A DNA stretch of 26,686 nt from an uncultured Eubacteriales bacterium (GTDB taxonomy: Bacteria; Bacillota; Clostridia; Oscillospirales; Oscillospiraceae), in NCBI GenBank assembly GCA_900540635.1, contig UQGU01000032.1, positions 1-26,686 of the forward strand, written 5' to 3'. This document shows positions 15,106 through 21,907 of the stretch, piece by piece. Numbering within the stretch: position 1 is the stretch's first letter; each line of letters starts with the position of its first letter. The notes beneath the pieces were generated by a model. It made no database searches. It had not been told where the DNA came from and saw only the letters and a list, made by a program, of their open reading frames with translations. Made by a program: the position numbers and the translations under genes.

Positions 15106-15141
15106 ATTTTCCCCCTCTTTCTTCCCATTGAATTCGGTTTT

Positions 15142-15161
15142 TGATTAGCACAGGCTAATCA
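15142..15161. promoter_or_regulatory. Metal-regulator-like operator 1 of the feo operon
   Basis: A perfect 20-bp palindrome, TGATTAGC-ACAG-GCTAATCA. It shares the core TTAGC-N4-GCTAA with a second site 33 bp upstream in the transcript (centre to centre). It lies about 34-53 bases downstream of the predicted start site. The TTAG…CTAA form resembles DtxR/IdeR/MntR-type sites more than the classic Fur box; assignment is inference. Confidence 0.7.
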
Positions 15162-15175
15162 AAGGGCTATAAAAT

Positions 15176-15193
15176 AATTAGCTCTCGCTAACT
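15176..15193. promoter_or_regulatory. Metal-regulator-like operator 2 of the feo operon
   Basis: TTAGC (15178-15182), TCTC, GCTAA (15187-15191): the same core and 4-base spacing as operator 1. It begins at the predicted transcription start (about 15194), so a bound protein would block initiation or early elongation. Confidence 0.7.
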
Positions 15194-15200
15194 GTCATAG

Positions 15201-15229
15201 ATAATACACCGGATTTTCCCAGTTGTCAA
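15201..15229 (-). promoter_or_regulatory. Promoter of the feo operon
   Basis: On the minus strand a perfect TTGACA (15229-15224) and TATTAT (15206-15201) are 17 bases apart. Initiation would fall near 15194, right at operator 2. Confidence 0.75.
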
Positions 15230-15330
15230 CGGGGTTAATTAAGGAAGGAAAAAGTTTGTCAGAACTTTCCAAAAATACAGTTAGCAATCGCAAACCATTT
15301 TGTACACCTTTGGCGCTTTTGCCGATACGG

Positions 15331-15364
15331 AAAAATAGTCTGCGGCAGCATAGCCGCCGCAGAC
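15331..15364 (-). terminator. Terminator of the ECF sigma / partner operon
   Basis: GTCTGCGGC (15338-15346) pairs with GCCGCAGAC (15356-15364), with extra inner pairing, and is followed on the minus strand by TATTTTT. It stands 9 bases after the stop at 15374. Confidence 0.78.
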
Positions 15365-15373
15365 AAAATATGC

Positions 15374-16978
15374 TCAAGAGAACCGGATCGAGCCCGCCAT
15401 GGTGTCCAGAACCCTCCAGCGCGCCTCCGTCGCGTCCTTTGGACAGCGCAGGATGACGGCATAGCACCCGGAATCGCTCCGGTTCAGAATACACACCTCA
15501 ACCTGCATGTCCACGCAGACTCCGCGGATCCGGCCGTCAACGCCCGTATCCTCTGTGCTGCTCCATTCCAGAGTTTCCCTGGCCCAGGCAACGGCCTCTG
15601 CCTGTCCGGTTTCCCCCAGGTCCACCACGGAAAGGCTTTCCCCAGCCTCGCCGTACCAGGTGTTGGCGTCGTGGTAGCCGATGGTCTCCTTCATGGCATT
15701 CCGCTCTCCCCAATAGCTCGGGATGTACAGGCTATAGCCGTCAAGAACTTCCAGATGGCATTCCATCATAGATTCCTCGTCCAAATTGAAAACACGATCC
15801 ACCGGCATATTCAGGGTAACGGAATCGTAAAAATAAATGCTGTCCACCATACAGCACATCACTTCTTCGTCCCAGGTGTCATCGGTGTATTCCATCTGAA
15901 TCACATAATTCGTGGTCTCGCCCAGCCGGGAAAACACCTCCATAGTCTTTCCTGCTCCTTCCGCGCCGCTGTGTACAGTCTGGGAATAGCGATTGACCAG
16001 CTGCAATTCTCCTTCCGTCCTCTGTCGGGTAACAGGCTCCTTTCCAAGATACGCAAGCCAGGACAGGGCATCCATATCTGTACCTGTCCTGATTACAGAC
16101 AGCCGGGCGTCCGGGTCCTCGTCACAGACCCAGCGGTCCACCGCATACTGCCCGATCATTGTGCTTTCGTAGGTCCACCCGGTGATGGGCACATAGAGGG
16201 AAACAGCATCCGTTTCTGTCAGCTCACCGACAATGGGTCCGGATACGCCGCTTCTGCCGGAATAGCCCAGTGTAAGGCAGGAATTGCGGCGGGTCGTTGG
16301 AATCTTTTCCGTTCCCGGCATTGCCCGCCACCAGACGTCGTTCGTACTGGAATAATTGTCTCCCTGGGGCATGCGGATCACGGTCTTCCAGCCGTCCTCC
16401 CGGCGTTCCAGCCGGCCCCAGCCCCAGTGGCCCCCGTCCAGATAATAAAAGGTCCCGTCCTCTTTCAGGAAACTCATGTCCTGCCTGGTGTATTCCGCGC
16501 CGTAGATCCCGTCCCCGTCCTGCCAGAAAATCAGGGTCAGCACATGCTTTTTGTCTCTTTCAAACCGGATGGCCAGCTCCTCCTGGCCGTCCTGGTCCAG
16601 GTCGATCTTCACATAGGCCCTAGGAGCGCAGTCCGGGTCTTCCTCCTGGAGACGTTGGGTGTATTCCTCTATGGTCAGATCGCTGCCGTAGGTGTCGCTC
16701 TGAAAGCTGCGTTTACTGTTGACGATCTCCATCTGCCAGAGGGTTTCTTTTGCCTGCGTTGGAGCTGCCTGCTGGGCCGTCTGCTCCCGGGTCTGTTTTT
16801 CCAGCGCCCAGAAGAAGCCGCCAAGCATCAGTGCCGCAGCGGCAGCGACAGCCGCGAATTTCAGCACCGGCCGCCGTGCCCCGACGGCATAGCGGCCGCC
16901 GCTCCGATGGGCCTGGGCCTGCAATATGTAATTCTCCGGCAAGTCACCAAGCAGCTTCGCAAATTCCGTTTCCTTCAT
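15374..16978 (-). CDS. Single-pass membrane protein coupled to an ECF sigma factor, putative anti-sigma/sensor (534 aa)
   Basis: Residues 1-37 are a short cytoplasmic segment, 40-59 a single transmembrane helix (KFAAVAAAAALMLGGFFWAL), and about 60-534 a large extracytoplasmic region. That region includes an acidic IDLDQDGQEELAIRF stretch (calcium-loop/FG-GAP-like) around 125-140 and many Trp and Tyr residues. I do not recognise the outer domain as a named family. Its ATG overlaps the TGA of the sigma gene (ATGA, 16978-16975), which implies translational coupling and a stoichiometric partner, most simply an anti-sigma factor or stress sensor. The N-terminal part is shorter than standard ZAS anti-sigma domains and has no Cys/His zinc motif. 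GAGGGAGGG precedes the start. The role is inferred from position and topology only. Confidence 0.7.
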   Translation of the reverse strand: MKETEFAKLLGDLPENYILQAQAHRSGGRYAVGARRPVLKFAAVAAAAALMLGGFFWALEKQTREQTAQQAAPTQAKETLWQMEIVNSKRSFQSDTYGSDLTIEEYTQRLQEEDPDCAPRAYVKIDLDQDGQEELAIRFERDKKHVLTLIFWQDGDGIYGAEYTRQDMSFLKEDGTFYYLDGGHWGWGRLERREDGWKTVIRMPQGDNYSSTNDVWWRAMPGTEKIPTTRRNSCLTLGYSGRSGVSGPIVGELTETDAVSLYVPITGWTYESTMIGQYAVDRWVCDEDPDARLSVIRTGTDMDALSWLAYLGKEPVTRQRTEGELQLVNRYSQTVHSGAEGAGKTMEVFSRLGETTNYVIQMEYTDDTWDEEVMCCMVDSIYFYDSVTLNMPVDRVFNLDEESMMECHLEVLDGYSLYIPSYWGERNAMKETIGYHDANTWYGEAGESLSVVDLGETGQAEAVAWARETLEWSSTEDTGVDGRIRGVCVDMQVEVCILNRSDSGCYAVILRCPKDATEARWRVLDTMAGSIRFS

Positions 16979-17532
16979 AGCAATCCCTCCCTCTTAAGAT
17001 GGCTTTGCAGCTTTTTCCGGGTCCTGTGCAGCATGGAGCGCACCTTTCCCGACGAGAAGCCGAAGTGCAACGCAATGTCCTGAGCGCTGTCGAAATACCA
17101 GTACCGGCACAGGAAGACGCTGCGTTCCGTCTCCGGAAGGGTTCCCAGAAAGGCGGCCACGCTTTTTAACAGCTCCCGGCGCAGAACCTCCCCCTCGGGA
17201 CTCTCCCCGCCGGGGACACAGCCGGAGAGCTCGTCCAGCGCAAGCTGCATTTCGCCGCCGCCCCGCTTCCCTGCCCGCCGCTCCCGCCAGCGGTCAATGG
17301 CCAGGTTCCGGGTAATGCTTCCCAAAAATGTCGCAAGGACCCGGGGGCTCTGGGGCGGGATGCTGTTCCAGGCCGAAAACCAGGTATCGCTGACGCACTC
17401 CTGGGCATCCTGTCGGTTCTCCAGGATGTTCATGGCAACGCTGTAGCAGTAGCCCCCGTATTTGGCCTCCGTCTCCCGGATGGCCTGTTCCGAACGGGTA
17501 AGATACAGCTCCAGGATCTTTCTGTCCTCCAT
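16975..17532 (-). CDS. ECF-type sigma-70 family RNA polymerase sigma factor (185 aa)
   Basis: A two-domain alternative sigma factor. Region 2 covers about 22-90 (YCYSVAMNILENRQDAQECVSD, TWFSAWNSI, FLGSITRNLAIDRWR). Region 4 covers about 122-178 (LPETERSVFLCRYWYFDSAQDIALHFGFSSGKVRSMLHRTRKKL). The linker is glycine-rich. The length is typical of ECF factors. The start at 17532 has a strong AAAGGAGG with a 7-base spacer. Its upstream region carries TGAAAC-N16-CGTCTA, an ECF-like promoter expected for autoregulation. It overlaps its membrane partner by ATGA. The stress sensed is unknown; cell-envelope damage is a common input for such pairs (inference). Confidence 0.9.
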   Translation of the reverse strand: MEDRKILELYLTRSEQAIRETEAKYGGYCYSVAMNILENRQDAQECVSDTWFSAWNSIPPQSPRVLATFLGSITRNLAIDRWRERRAGKRGGGEMQLALDELSGCVPGGESPEGEVLRRELLKSVAAFLGTLPETERSVFLCRYWYFDSAQDIALHFGFSSGKVRSMLHRTRKKLQSHLKREGLL

Positions 17533-17562
17533 GACGGCACCTCCTTTTGTCTCTCACCTCTA

Positions 17563-17590
17563 TAGACGGAGAAAATCGGAAAGTGTTTCA
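17563..17590 (-). promoter_or_regulatory. ECF-type autoregulatory promoter
   Basis: On the minus strand TGAAAC (17590-17585), 16 bases, then CGTCTA (17568-17563). The TGAAAC -35 is typical of many Firmicute ECF promoters and CGTCTA is a plausible -10. The start would be near 17556, giving a leader of about 24 bases. No sigma-A promoter is evident at this spot. A small AAGTG/CACTT inverted repeat overlaps the -35. Confidence 0.7.
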
Positions 17591-17600
17591 CACTTCCTAT

Positions 17601-17630
17601 CAAAAAGCGGGCGACCAATCGGCCGCCCGC
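17601..17630 (-). terminator. Terminator of proS
   Basis: GCGGGCG (17607-17613) pairs with CGCCCGC (17624-17630); after one mismatch, CC/GG closes an AATC loop. On the minus strand the stem is followed by TTTTTG. It lies 11 bases after the proS stop and closely resembles the hairpin after ilvE (947-968). Confidence 0.8.
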
Positions 17631-17641
17631 GATGTGTGAAC

Positions 17642-19078
17642 TTAGTACGCAATACCCCAGTAGATCATCTTGCTTGCAGGCTTGCCGCAGCAGGCACAGG
17701 TGTCGCCCAGGTGCTCCTGCTTGAAGGGGATGCAGCGGGAGGACATGCCGGCCACTTCCTTCATCTTCAGCTCGCACTCCTGGCTGCCGCACCACATGGT
17801 CTTGATGAAGCCGCCGTTCTTTTCCTGGAGCTCCTTGGCCTCTTCCAGAGAATGGGCCTCGTAGATGTGATCCTCCAGGTTCTTCTTGGCCCGCTCGTAC
17901 ATGCCCTGGTGGACCAGGTTCAGCTGCTCTTCCACAGCGGCTTCCAGGTCCTCCAGCTTGACGGTGACCTTCTCCCGGTCGGTCCGGCGGACCAGCACGC
18001 ACTGGTCATTCTCCAGATCTCTGGGGCCGCACTCCACACGCAGGGGCACACCCTTCATCTCGTACTCGGCGCACTTCCAGCCCATGGAATTGTCGGAATC
18101 GTCTACCTTCACCCGGAAACCGGCCTTTTCCAGCCGGGCCTTCAGCGCCTCCGCAGCTTCCAGAACGCCGGGCTTGTGCTGGGCCACAGGCAGGATCACC
18201 ACCTGCACAGGTGCGATCTTGGGGGGCAGCACCAGACCGTTGTTGTCACCGTGGGTCATGATGATGCCGCCGATCAGGCGGGTGGAAACGCCCCAGGAGG
18301 TCTGGAAGGGGCTTACACGCTGGTTGTTCTTATCCGTAAAGGTGATATCAAAGGCCTTGGCGAAGCCGTCACCGAAGTAGTGAGAGGTGCCCGCCTGCAG
18401 GGCCTTGCGGTCGTGCATCATGCATTCGATGGTATAGGTTGCCTCTGCGCCGTTGAACTTCTCCTTCTCGGTCTTCTGGCCCCGGGTCACAGGCATTGCC
18501 AGGACATTCTCGCAGAAGTCGGCGTACAGGTTCAACATCTGCTCGGTAAAGGCCTTGGCCTCCTCGGCAGTGGCGTGCATGGTGTGGCCCTCCTGCCACA
18601 GGAACTCCCGATGGCGCAGGAAGGGGCGGCTGGTCTTCTCCCAGCGCAGAACGCTGCACCACTGGTTATACTTCATGGGCAGGTCCCGGTGGGACTGAAT
18701 GACCTGGGCGAAATGGTCGCAGAACAGCGTCTCGGAGGTGGGGCGGATGCACAGCCGCTCCTCTAATCTTTCGTTGCCGCCCATGGTGACCCAGGCGCAC
18801 TCGGGGGCAAAGCCCTCCACATGGTCCTTTTCCTTTTGCAGCAGGCTCTCGGGGATCAGCATGGGCATATAGACGTTCTGCACGCCCACCTTCTTAAACT
18901 CCGCATCCATGATGTGCTGAATGTTCTCCCAGATGGCGTAGCCGTAGGGCCGGTAAATGAAGATGCCCTTTACGGAGGAGTAGTCGATCAGCTGTGCCTT
19001 TTTGCACACATCGGTGTACCACTGGGCAAAATCGACCTCCATATCGGTGATCTGCTCAACCTTTTTATCCTTTGCCAT
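17642..19078 (-). CDS. proS: Prolyl-tRNA synthetase, archaeal/eukaryote type (478 aa)
   Basis: A class II synthetase charging tRNA-Pro. It is the shorter type without the bacterial editing insertion between motifs 2 and 3. Seen: IYRPYGYAIWENI (motif 1 region, about 41-53), IRPTSETLFCDHF (111-123), motif 2 RWEKTS…REFLWQEGH (145-165), and the late HGDNNGLVLPPKIAPVQVVI. The anticodon-binding domain is followed by a Cys-rich zinc-like C-terminal domain (CGSQEC…TCACCG) ending in WGIAY, with the C-terminal Tyr characteristic of this type. The start at 19078 has GAGGATG upstream; the leader is short and shows no T-box. It is a monocistronic gene between an ECF operon and the divergent L-serine dehydratase. 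Confidence 0.95.
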   Translation of the reverse strand: MAKDKKVEQITDMEVDFAQWYTDVCKKAQLIDYSSVKGIFIYRPYGYAIWENIQHIMDAEFKKVGVQNVYMPMLIPESLLQKEKDHVEGFAPECAWVTMGGNERLEERLCIRPTSETLFCDHFAQVIQSHRDLPMKYNQWCSVLRWEKTSRPFLRHREFLWQEGHTMHATAEEAKAFTEQMLNLYADFCENVLAMPVTRGQKTEKEKFNGAEATYTIECMMHDRKALQAGTSHYFGDGFAKAFDITFTDKNNQRVSPFQTSWGVSTRLIGGIIMTHGDNNGLVLPPKIAPVQVVILPVAQHKPGVLEAAEALKARLEKAGFRVKVDDSDNSMGWKCAEYEMKGVPLRVECGPRDLENDQCVLVRRTDREKVTVKLEDLEAAVEEQLNLVHQGMYERAKKNLEDHIYEAHSLEEAKELQEKNGGFIKTMWCGSQECELKMKEVAGMSSRCIPFKQEHLGDTCACCGKPASKMIYWGIAY

Positions 19079-19121
19079 TTTTATTTCATCCTCTCAGGTT
19101 TTCAAAAAAATTACTCACTAT

Positions 19122-19130
19122 ATTATAGCA
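19122..19130 (-). promoter_or_regulatory. Extended -10 promoter of proS
   Basis: On the minus strand TGCTATAAT (19130-19122) is a perfect extended -10 (TGnTATAAT). No good -35 is present at 17 bases. The start would be near 19115, about 37 bases before the ATG. Confidence 0.55.
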
Positions 19131-19161
19131 TATTTGTCAATAGCTTTTCGCTTGTTTGCCA

Positions 19162-19190
19162 TTGTTTTTTTCGAGGATTTCTGCTATACT
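19162..19190 (+). promoter_or_regulatory. Promoter of the L-serine dehydratase gene
   Basis: TTGTTT (19162-19167), 17 bases, TATACT (19185-19190). Initiation near 19197 leaves a leader of about 24 bases to the ATG at 19221. It lies back to back with the proS promoter. Confidence 0.6.
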
Positions 19191-19220
19191 GTCCGAAGAA
19201 ATATCTATGGAGGAAATGCC

Positions 19221-20435
19221 ATGAAGTCCATACGAGAAATATACAAAATCGGCAAAGGCCCCTCTTCTTCCCACACCATGGGCCCCGAGCGGGCTGCCCG
19301 GCTCTTCCGGGAGGAGAATCCCCAGGCGGACAGCTTTCAGGTGATCCTCTATGGCTCCCTGAGCAAGACCGGCGTAGGCCACGGCACCGACCGGGTGCTG
19401 CGGGAAACCCTGGCCCCCCTGCCTGCGGAGATCATCTTTTCCGAAGAAGTGCTGCCCGGAAACCATCCCAACACCCTGGACTTCATCGCCAGAAAGGACG
19501 GAAAGGAGCTCAGCCGTCTGCGGGTGGAATCCGTCGGCGGCGGCGATATCCGCATTCCAGGCCGGGAGGACAGTGAGGGGGAGGAGGTCTATGTGGAGCA
19601 CTCCTTTGCGGAAATCGCCGATTTCTGCAAATGGCGCTATATCCACACCCTCAGTGACTATGTGGAGCTGAACGAGGGCCCGGAAATCTGGGATTTCCTG
19701 CTCAACGTCTGGAAAGCCATGAAGCAGTCCATTGAAGACGGACTGGCCGCCACAGGCGTGCTGCCCGGCGGCCTGAATGTGCAGCGAAAGGCAAATTACC
19801 TCTACCATAAAAAGGCCGGCAGCGATGCCCCGGCCCTGGAAGAGTTCCAGAAAATCGCTGCCTATGCCTACGCCGTCGCCGAACAGAATGCAGACAACGG
19901 CACCATCGTCACCGCCCCCACCTGCGGAGCCTGCGGCGTGCTGCCCGCCGTGCTGAAATACGTCCAGGACACCAAGGGTCTATCCGACGAGGCTATCTGC
20001 CGGGGCCTGGCCACCGCCGGCATCATTGGCAATCTGACCAAGAGCAACGCCTCCATCTCCGGGGCGGAATGCGGCTGCCAGGCAGAGATCGGCACCGCCT
20101 GCTCCATGGCCGCCGCCGCTTTGGCAGAGCTGTACGGTCAGGACCTGGACCAGGTGGAGTACGCCGCCGAGGTTGCCATGGAGCACCACCTGGGGCTCAC
20201 CTGTGACCCCATCTGCGGCCTGGTGCAGATTCCCTGCATCGAACGCAACGCCGTGGCCGCTATGCGGGCCATGAACGCCTGTAACCTGAGCTATTTCCTC
20301 ACCGGCTCCCGGAACATCAGCTACGACATGGTCTGCCGGGCTATGCACGAAACCGGCATCAATCTGAACCAGCGCTTCCGGGAAACCAGCGAGGGCGGCC
20401 TTGCCAAGCTCTACGACCGAAAGAGCCGGAAATAA
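19221..20435 (+). CDS. sdaA: L-serine ammonia-lyase, single-chain Fe-S type (404 aa)
   Basis: An oxygen-sensitive [4Fe-4S] L-serine dehydratase converting L-serine to pyruvate and ammonia in the cytoplasm. The N-terminal beta domain starts with the signature SIREIYKIGKGPSSSHTMGPERAA (SSSHT at 15-19). The alpha catalytic domain follows with TAPTCGACGVLPA (231-243), ECGCQAEIG (283-291) and LTCDPICGLVQIPCIERN (327-343). C328 and C339 and one upstream cysteine are the likely cluster ligands. Alpha and beta parts are fused in one chain, whereas many Firmicutes split them as sdaAA/sdaAB. The ATG at 19221 follows GGAGG; longer in-frame starts upstream lie in the proS antisense region. No SdaC-like transporter is adjacent. 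Confidence 0.94.
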   Translation: MKSIREIYKIGKGPSSSHTMGPERAARLFREENPQADSFQVILYGSLSKTGVGHGTDRVLRETLAPLPAEIIFSEEVLPGNHPNTLDFIARKDGKELSRLRVESVGGGDIRIPGREDSEGEEVYVEHSFAEIADFCKWRYIHTLSDYVELNEGPEIWDFLLNVWKAMKQSIEDGLAATGVLPGGLNVQRKANYLYHKKAGSDAPALEEFQKIAAYAYAVAEQNADNGTIVTAPTCGACGVLPAVLKYVQDTKGLSDEAICRGLATAGIIGNLTKSNASISGAECGCQAEIGTACSMAAAALAELYGQDLDQVEYAAEVAMEHHLGLTCDPICGLVQIPCIERNAVAAMRAMNACNLSYFLTGSRNISYDMVCRAMHETGINLNQRFRETSEGGLAKLYDRKSRK

Positions 20436-20504
20436 GTCCGGTATACTGTAACCACTGGAAATGCGGTGCGCAACACGCAAGGCACATTTATATTGTCTCA
20501 GATC

Positions 20505-20541
20505 AATGCGGCAGGGAAAATCTCTGCCGCATTTTGTTTTT
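20505..20541 (+). terminator. Terminator downstream of sdaA
   Basis: AATGCGGCAG (20505-20514) pairs with CTGCCGCATT (20524-20533), followed by TTGTTTTT. It is about 70 bases past the sdaA stop; the intervening stretch (20436-20504) has no gene I can support. Confidence 0.85.
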
Positions 20542-20549
20542 AAAAAAAC

Positions 20550-20578
20550 TTGACAAATATATTGAGGTTCGATATAAT
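20550..20578 (+). promoter_or_regulatory. Consensus promoter of the PadR-DUF2812 operon
   Basis: Perfect TTGACA (20550-20555) and perfect TATAAT (20573-20578) with a 17-base spacer. TTCGATATA occurs across the -10 (20568-20576) and again 20 bases downstream in a full palindrome, which points to autorepression of a very strong promoter. Confidence 0.85.
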
Positions 20579-20587
20579 GCATAGCAG

Positions 20588-20601
20588 TTCGATATATCGA
20601 A
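20588..20601. promoter_or_regulatory. PadR-type operator palindrome
   Basis: TTCGATATATCGAA is a perfect 14-bp palindrome just downstream of the -10, centred near +10. A partial copy overlaps the -10. AT-rich ATAT-centred palindromes are usual for PadR regulators with this promoter layout. Binding by the adjacent PadR protein is inferred. Confidence 0.75.
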
Positions 20602-20622
20602 GCAAGATAGTGAGGGATGTCT

Positions 20623-20946
20623 ATGGACAGTAAAATAAGAAGGATTTATGTTCCCATGACAGAAAGCGGCTTTTATATCTTATTCTGTCTCCAGCAGCCT
20701 CAGCATGGCTATGGGATCAGTCAGCAGGTCCGGCGAATGACCGGCGGTGAATTGATCATCAGTGCAGGGACAATGTATGGAACACTTTCCAAAATGGAAA
20801 AAGATGGCTTGATCGTTTTTGAAAGAGAAGAAGAAAAAAGAAAGCTCTATCAAATCACCGAGCTTGGAAAAGAAGTCCTACAGCTGGAAATGAAACGTAT
20901 AGAACGGCTGTATAAGAACAGCAAAGGAGAGGAAATCCATGAATAA
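20623..20946 (+). CDS. PadR-family transcriptional regulator (107 aa)
   Basis: A short PadR (subfamily 2) repressor. The winged helix spans about residues 8-80, with ESGFYILFCLQQPQHGYGISQQV, the recognition region ISAGTMYGTLSKMEKDGLI and the wing EREEEKRKLYQITELGKEVL. A short dimerisation helix follows. The ATG at 20623 has GAGG 7 bases upstream; an in-frame ATG at 20617 overlaps the ribosome site and is less likely. Its stop overlaps the next start by 8 bases, so the DUF2812 gene is translationally coupled. The gene is visibly AT-richer than sdaA or proS, suggesting later acquisition. Confidence 0.9.
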   Translation: MDSKIRRIYVPMTESGFYILFCLQQPQHGYGISQQVRRMTGGELIISAGTMYGTLSKMEKDGLIVFEREEEKRKLYQITELGKEVLQLEMKRIERLYKNSKGEEIHE

Positions 20947-21490
20947 CAAAAAAACGGTATTGCGCTTTTTCACCATTGCAGATTTTGAAGAGGAAGAAAT
21001 TTGGCTGCACGATCAGCATAGGAACGGTTGGAAACTGGCAAAAATGATTCCGTCTTGTTTCTATATTTTCGAAAAGTGTACGCCGGCGGAAGTAACGTAC
21101 CGGCTGGATTATAAAAACAATTTGGAAACCGGTGATTATTTTCAAATTTTTAAAGATTATGGCTGGGAATATATTTGCAGCTGTGTTGGATGGCTGTATT
21201 TTCGTAAAACGTCAACACAGATGGATTCCGAGCATGATGGCGAAATTTTTTCCGATAACGAATCGAGAATAGATATGATCGACCATGTGATAAAAACGCG
21301 GCTGCTCCCGGTTTTGATCATCTTTCTGTGCTGCATTCTTCCGAATTTTATAAGAAGTACGCAAACCAATGACCCGCTGACAGCTGCATTCGCCGTGTTC
21401 TTTTCAATCATGACGGTGCTGTATACTTATTTGATTGCTTATTGCGGTTTGAAGCTGCGAAAGCTGCGGAAGAAATACAGCTGTGATTGA
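20939..21490 (+). CDS. DUF2812 membrane protein (183 aa)
   Basis: A DUF2812-type protein, commonly found right after a PadR gene. The N-terminal roughly 90 residues form the soluble domain (FFTIADFEEEEIWLHDQHRNGW, FEKCTPAEVTYRLDYKNN, IFKDYGWEYICSCVGWLYFRK). Two membrane helices follow, at about 122-138 and 147-170, then a basic tail. The biochemical function is unknown; a membrane-associated role controlled by the PadR repressor, perhaps responding to envelope stress, is inference. GGAGAGG lies inside the end of the PadR gene. Low GC content matches the PadR gene. Confidence 0.85.
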   Translation: MNNKKTVLRFFTIADFEEEEIWLHDQHRNGWKLAKMIPSCFYIFEKCTPAEVTYRLDYKNNLETGDYFQIFKDYGWEYICSCVGWLYFRKTSTQMDSEHDGEIFSDNESRIDMIDHVIKTRLLPVLIIFLCCILPNFIRSTQTNDPLTAAFAVFFSIMTVLYTYLIAYCGLKLRKLRKKYSCD

Positions 21491-21574
21491 ACCGCAGCTT
21501 TCATGGGCATGGCATTAAAATACAGATGCAATCGTCCAAGCAGCCCTGAAGCACAAGCCATTCCGCAAAAAGGA

Positions 21575-21622
21575 CCGTTCCCTCATCCTTAAGACTTCGG
21601 ATGAGGCGAGCGGTTTCTTTTT
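21575..21622 (+). terminator. Terminator of the PadR-DUF2812 operon
   Basis: CCTCATCC (21581-21588) pairs with GGATGAGG (21599-21606), flanked by CCG/CGG, and is followed by TTTCTTTTT (21614-21622). It is about 85 bases past the DUF2812 stop. Confidence 0.7.
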
Positions 21623-21623
21623 A

Positions 21624-21815
21624 TTATCTGCGGACGCGAAGCAATGCCATAGAAAGATGCAAGCTATCATCGAAATGAAAGATGCGATCGCCGCCGATGT
21701 GACCAAGGAAAACCGGCGCTACATCTTTGAGAACTTCACCGAGCACAATGTGTTTCTGCGTCCCGGTGCCAAGGTTGGCCAGTTCTACACGGACGGTGTG
21801 GATTATACACTGATG
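21624..21815 (+). pseudogene. Unrecognised protein fragment without start or stop
   Basis: This frame reads convincingly like protein (…SADAKQCHRKMQAIIEM… and …RRYIFENFTEHNVFLRPGAKVGQFY…) but has no plausible start: the first ATG (21657) lacks a ribosome site. There is no natural stop, and the frame runs straight into two strong hairpins after DYTLMGK and then antisense through the zinc-ribbon gene. Upstream it extends open to a TAA at 21516, across what looks like a terminator. I do not recognise the family. A degraded remnant of a larger gene left by rearrangement is the simplest reading; an artefact of an open frame cannot be excluded. The rest of 21491-21907 holds only hairpins. Confidence 0.3.
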
Positions 21816-21845
21816 GGAAAAGTCCGGCACAAACCGGACTTTTCC
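21816..21845. terminator. 12-bp hairpin upstream of the zinc-ribbon gene's 3' end
   Basis: GGAAAAGTCCGG (21816-21827) pairs perfectly with CCGGACTTTTCC (21834-21845) around CACAAA. Because the stem itself holds A/T runs it has terminator form on both strands. Confidence 0.6.
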
Positions 21846-21853
21846 ACTAAGCT

Positions 21854-21889
21854 AAGCGGACCGCTGCATTTTCGCAGCGGCCCGCTTTT
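21854..21889. terminator. Terminator of the hydrolase / zinc-ribbon operon
   Basis: AAGCGG-A-CCGCTGC (21854-21867) pairs with GCAGCGG-C-CCGCTT (21874-21887), with one mismatch and a 6-nt loop. It lies 19 bases past the stop at 21908. A T tract (CTTTT) follows on the plus strand, and only a short T pair on the minus strand, so it may act with the neighbouring hairpin at 21816-21845. Confidence 0.6.
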
Positions 21890-21907
21890 GCGTCCACATG
21901 ATATCGT

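Noticed and set aside
15671..18766. Long plus-strand frames opposite the ECF partner (15671-17083) and proS (17462-18766)
   Set aside because: No recognisable domain, no promoter or ribosome site; the minus-strand genes are complete and well formed.
19079..19130. A T-box riboswitch upstream of proS
   Set aside because: The predicted leader is about 37 bases, too short for a T-box, and no TGGNACCGCG-like antiterminator sequence is seen.
20436..20504. A small ORF or RNA between sdaA and its terminator
   Set aside because: An ATG-led frame at 20461 is short, without a ribosome site, and runs through the terminator stem; nothing else supports it.
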